This document shows, in pieces, positions 62,349 through 64,000 of a stretch of 64,000 bases of DNA. Position 1 is the stretch's first letter; each line of letters starts with the position of its first letter. The notes under the pieces were generated by a model. The model saw only the letters and a program-made list of their open reading frames with translations, ran no database searches and had not been told where the DNA came from. The position numbers and the translations under genes were made by a program. Origin of the DNA: Aphidius gifuensis (lineage: Eukaryota > Arthropoda > Insecta > Hymenoptera > Braconidae); NCBI RefSeq assembly GCF_014905175.1, contig NC_057791.1:15318177-15382176 (forward strand), written 5' to 3'.

Positions 62349-63040
62349 ATTATTTATAAGTTTTTTTTTAACTGATGTTATTTTTTTTATTTAGAAAAGA
62401 TGATTGCGACGGTTATTATTTTTTTTTTTTTAATAACTCCTTGGTAACTTTTGGGTTAAGAATGTTCGATAATTTTTATAGATATTTGTGGGTAATATTA
62501 TATATACGTTTGTATTGTATGTACAGCCCAAATGGAAACTGAAAAGTGATGCAGTGCATCCAGTGCATGGTCCATGGAGCAGTGATTGCAGTGATTGGCC
62601 GGTGATTGCAGGTGATTGGTAAATGGTCAATTTTTGAGGTTTTATACACCTACAGTAAGATACTATATAAGAAACTGTAAGATACCTCTGATGCCGTTTT
62701 GAACATTCTTACCGACTGTCGACTCGACAATTAGCTCTAATCATTGCGGCTCGATATATCGAAGAAATGTTGCAGATAGCCCTCTAGTGGAATAGAAATG
62801 CTCTAACGAGACCATCCGGTGAATGCAGATTCTGGTCTATTATCCACCTTGTTGTACATGGCCATGTGTGCGCTCGTGTGCGTAATGTCAGTGTCAGTGT
62901 CAGACTGTCAGTGTGTGTTGCCGGCATTTGATAGACGAGGTCACGAGGTCAAGTTTGATCGAGTTAACACATATATTTCTCACATGCTGTGTTTATTTTA
63001 TTTTTTAAAATATATATAAACAATAAAAAAAAATAAAACA
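62349..63040. promoter_or_regulatory. intergenic region with promoters of MOSPD2-like gene (-) and CAD (+)
   Basis: A head-to-head arrangement with 0.69 kb between start codons. The middle (62540-62970) is GC-richer and contains tandem short phrases gtgatgcagtgcatccagtg and repeated gtgattgcagtgattgg, with two inverted CCAAT boxes (attgg), and an array of gtcagtgtcagt near 62888. This may be a bidirectional promoter. Start sites are not determined. Confidence 0.45.
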
Positions 63041-63143
63041 ATGCACAGTGAAAGTGCAAAAAACTGCTTTCTTCTTCTTGAAGATGGCACTATTTTTCCT
63101 GGAAGAAGTTTTGGAGCCAATTCACAAATTGATGGTGAAGTTG
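63041..63143 (+). CDS. CAD: CAD (glutamine-dependent carbamoyl-phosphate synthetase) first coding exon
   Basis: The ATG at 63041 opens MHSESAKNCF then LLLEDGTIFPGRSFGAN and ends in phase 1 at a strong donor (gttg/gtgagt, 63144). LxLEDGTxxxGxSFGA is the start of the small glutaminase subunit of carbamoyl-phosphate synthetase, which in animals is the N terminus of the CAD fusion (rudimentary in flies), the first enzyme of pyrimidine synthesis. The remainder of the gene lies beyond the window. A mitochondrial CPS1-like gene is unlikely in an insect. Confidence 0.8.
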
Positions 63144-64000
63144 GTGAGTTAAAATACATTTTTTTTTCTTCAACAATCAACACGTGTGATCACTCACTTT
63201 AGTGTCATAAAATATGACTTTATTTTTTTTTATAATATTAGCACGAATTAGTTATTATATTACCATTAATTATTGCCATTAAAAATTTTTTACAATTTTT
63301 ATTTAATTTTTTTTTTAAACAATCAATTATTGAGTAAAAAAAAATGAAATAAAATAAAGTTTGGCCGTATTTAAAAATACAATAATTAAATATAAATTGT
63401 AAAAATTTTTAATGACAATAATTATTATAATAATAATTAAAATTCTTGTTAATTTGATAGAAAAAAAATCATGATATCTCAGGGTGTATTATAACACTGA
63501 CGTGAACAAATTTTTACATGGCAATTTTGTATTAAAATATATTTTTTATATAAAAAAATTCTTAGAAAATAAAAATGATATTTATTTTGTATCAAATGTA
63601 TTTTATATTTAAGGGAAAATAAATTTTTGAAAGCTAGTTTTTATGAAAATCTAATCAACTTATTGAACGCCCCTTCAGATTTATTTTCAATAAACAAATT
63701 ACTTTTAATAATAAAATAATTGTTCAAGATTAATAAATTTATGGAAAATATATTTTTCAAAATAATACCAATTTGTTTTCAAAGATAAACAATTTTATTT
63801 TCACTGTTTATAATTTGTTTATTTAAAATAAAATCTTTATCGCAAAATGTTTATTACAAAAGAATATTTTTAAGATTATTTCGTTTGAATTTGTTCATGA
63901 TAAACAATACATTTATCATTGAAAATAAATTTACTTTTTACTCAAAAAAAAAAAAAAAAAACCACGATATTTTATAAACTATTATCTGTTTTTTTTTTTT
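63144..64000 (+). other. first intron of CAD (incomplete)
   Basis: AT-rich sequence with poly-A and poly-T tracts and no further CAD exon up to the window end. Near 63280 and 63397 short complementary runs (ttaaaaattttttacaattt and its partner) form a weak inverted repeat. Confidence 0.6.

Overview
This is an AT-rich, intron-bearing animal nuclear window. Gene content (armadillo, corin-like serine protease homolog, Toll receptors, PNPO-like genes, HARS, a MOSPD2-like gene, CAD), short GT-AG introns and strong A/T codon bias fit an insect. A hymenopteran parasitoid wasp is my guess; nothing in the window proves the species.

Layout. 1-11.2 kb has no gene I can support: AT-rich DNA with a 0.6 kb repeat present twice (one copy between 110 bp direct repeats, the other beside a 216 bp TAA microsatellite) and several islands of complex, GC-richer, conserved-looking sequence. 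11.2-17.1 kb (+) is a complete armadillo/beta-catenin gene: one non-coding exon and 8 coding exons, 808 aa. 18.87-19.47 kb is an indel-free 606 bp copy of part of armadillo (end of exon 2, intron, exon 3). 21.6-34.2 kb (+) is a 10-exon gene for a 778 aa corin-like membrane protein (TM, SEA, frizzled, two LDLa, SRCR-like, trypsin-like domain) whose catalytic triad is lost. Its second intron holds a complete Toll receptor gene on the opposite strand (27.3-30.2 kb). Next come a PNPO-like gene (35.0-36.0 kb, +) and a second Toll gene (36.4-39.4 kb, -).

39.8-52.8 kb is a duplication graveyard. A unit with a tRNA-derived SINE-like element occurs four times. It holds a broken PNPO-like copy, an almost intact PNPO-like copy with an early stop, a 70 bp Toll remnant, two fragments of Mcm4, a J-domain exon cut by a foldback element, and a decayed tandem array of a cysteine-rich reading frame. 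The order PNPO-Toll appears once intact and once as PNPO plus Toll scrap, so the two were probably duplicated together.

52.9-55.6 kb (-) is histidyl-tRNA synthetase (4 exons, 499 aa). 56.5-59.7 kb is bounded by inverted copies of one foldback repeat that enclose an intronless broken Cdc5 copy, a long near-perfect hairpin, an unassigned 115 aa ORF and a tRNA-like sequence. 60.15-62.35 kb (-) encodes a 307 aa CRAL-TRIO protein of MOSPD2 type without the MSP domain; its first intron holds a 350 bp terminal-inverted-repeat element. At 63.04 kb (+) the first coding exon of CAD begins and the gene runs out of the window.

The window mixes ordinary conserved genes with a rapidly rearranging Toll/PNPO cluster. 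The most unusual points are the nested and co-duplicated Toll/PNPO units, the divergent PNPO paralogs, the catalytically dead corin, and the gene-fragment array.
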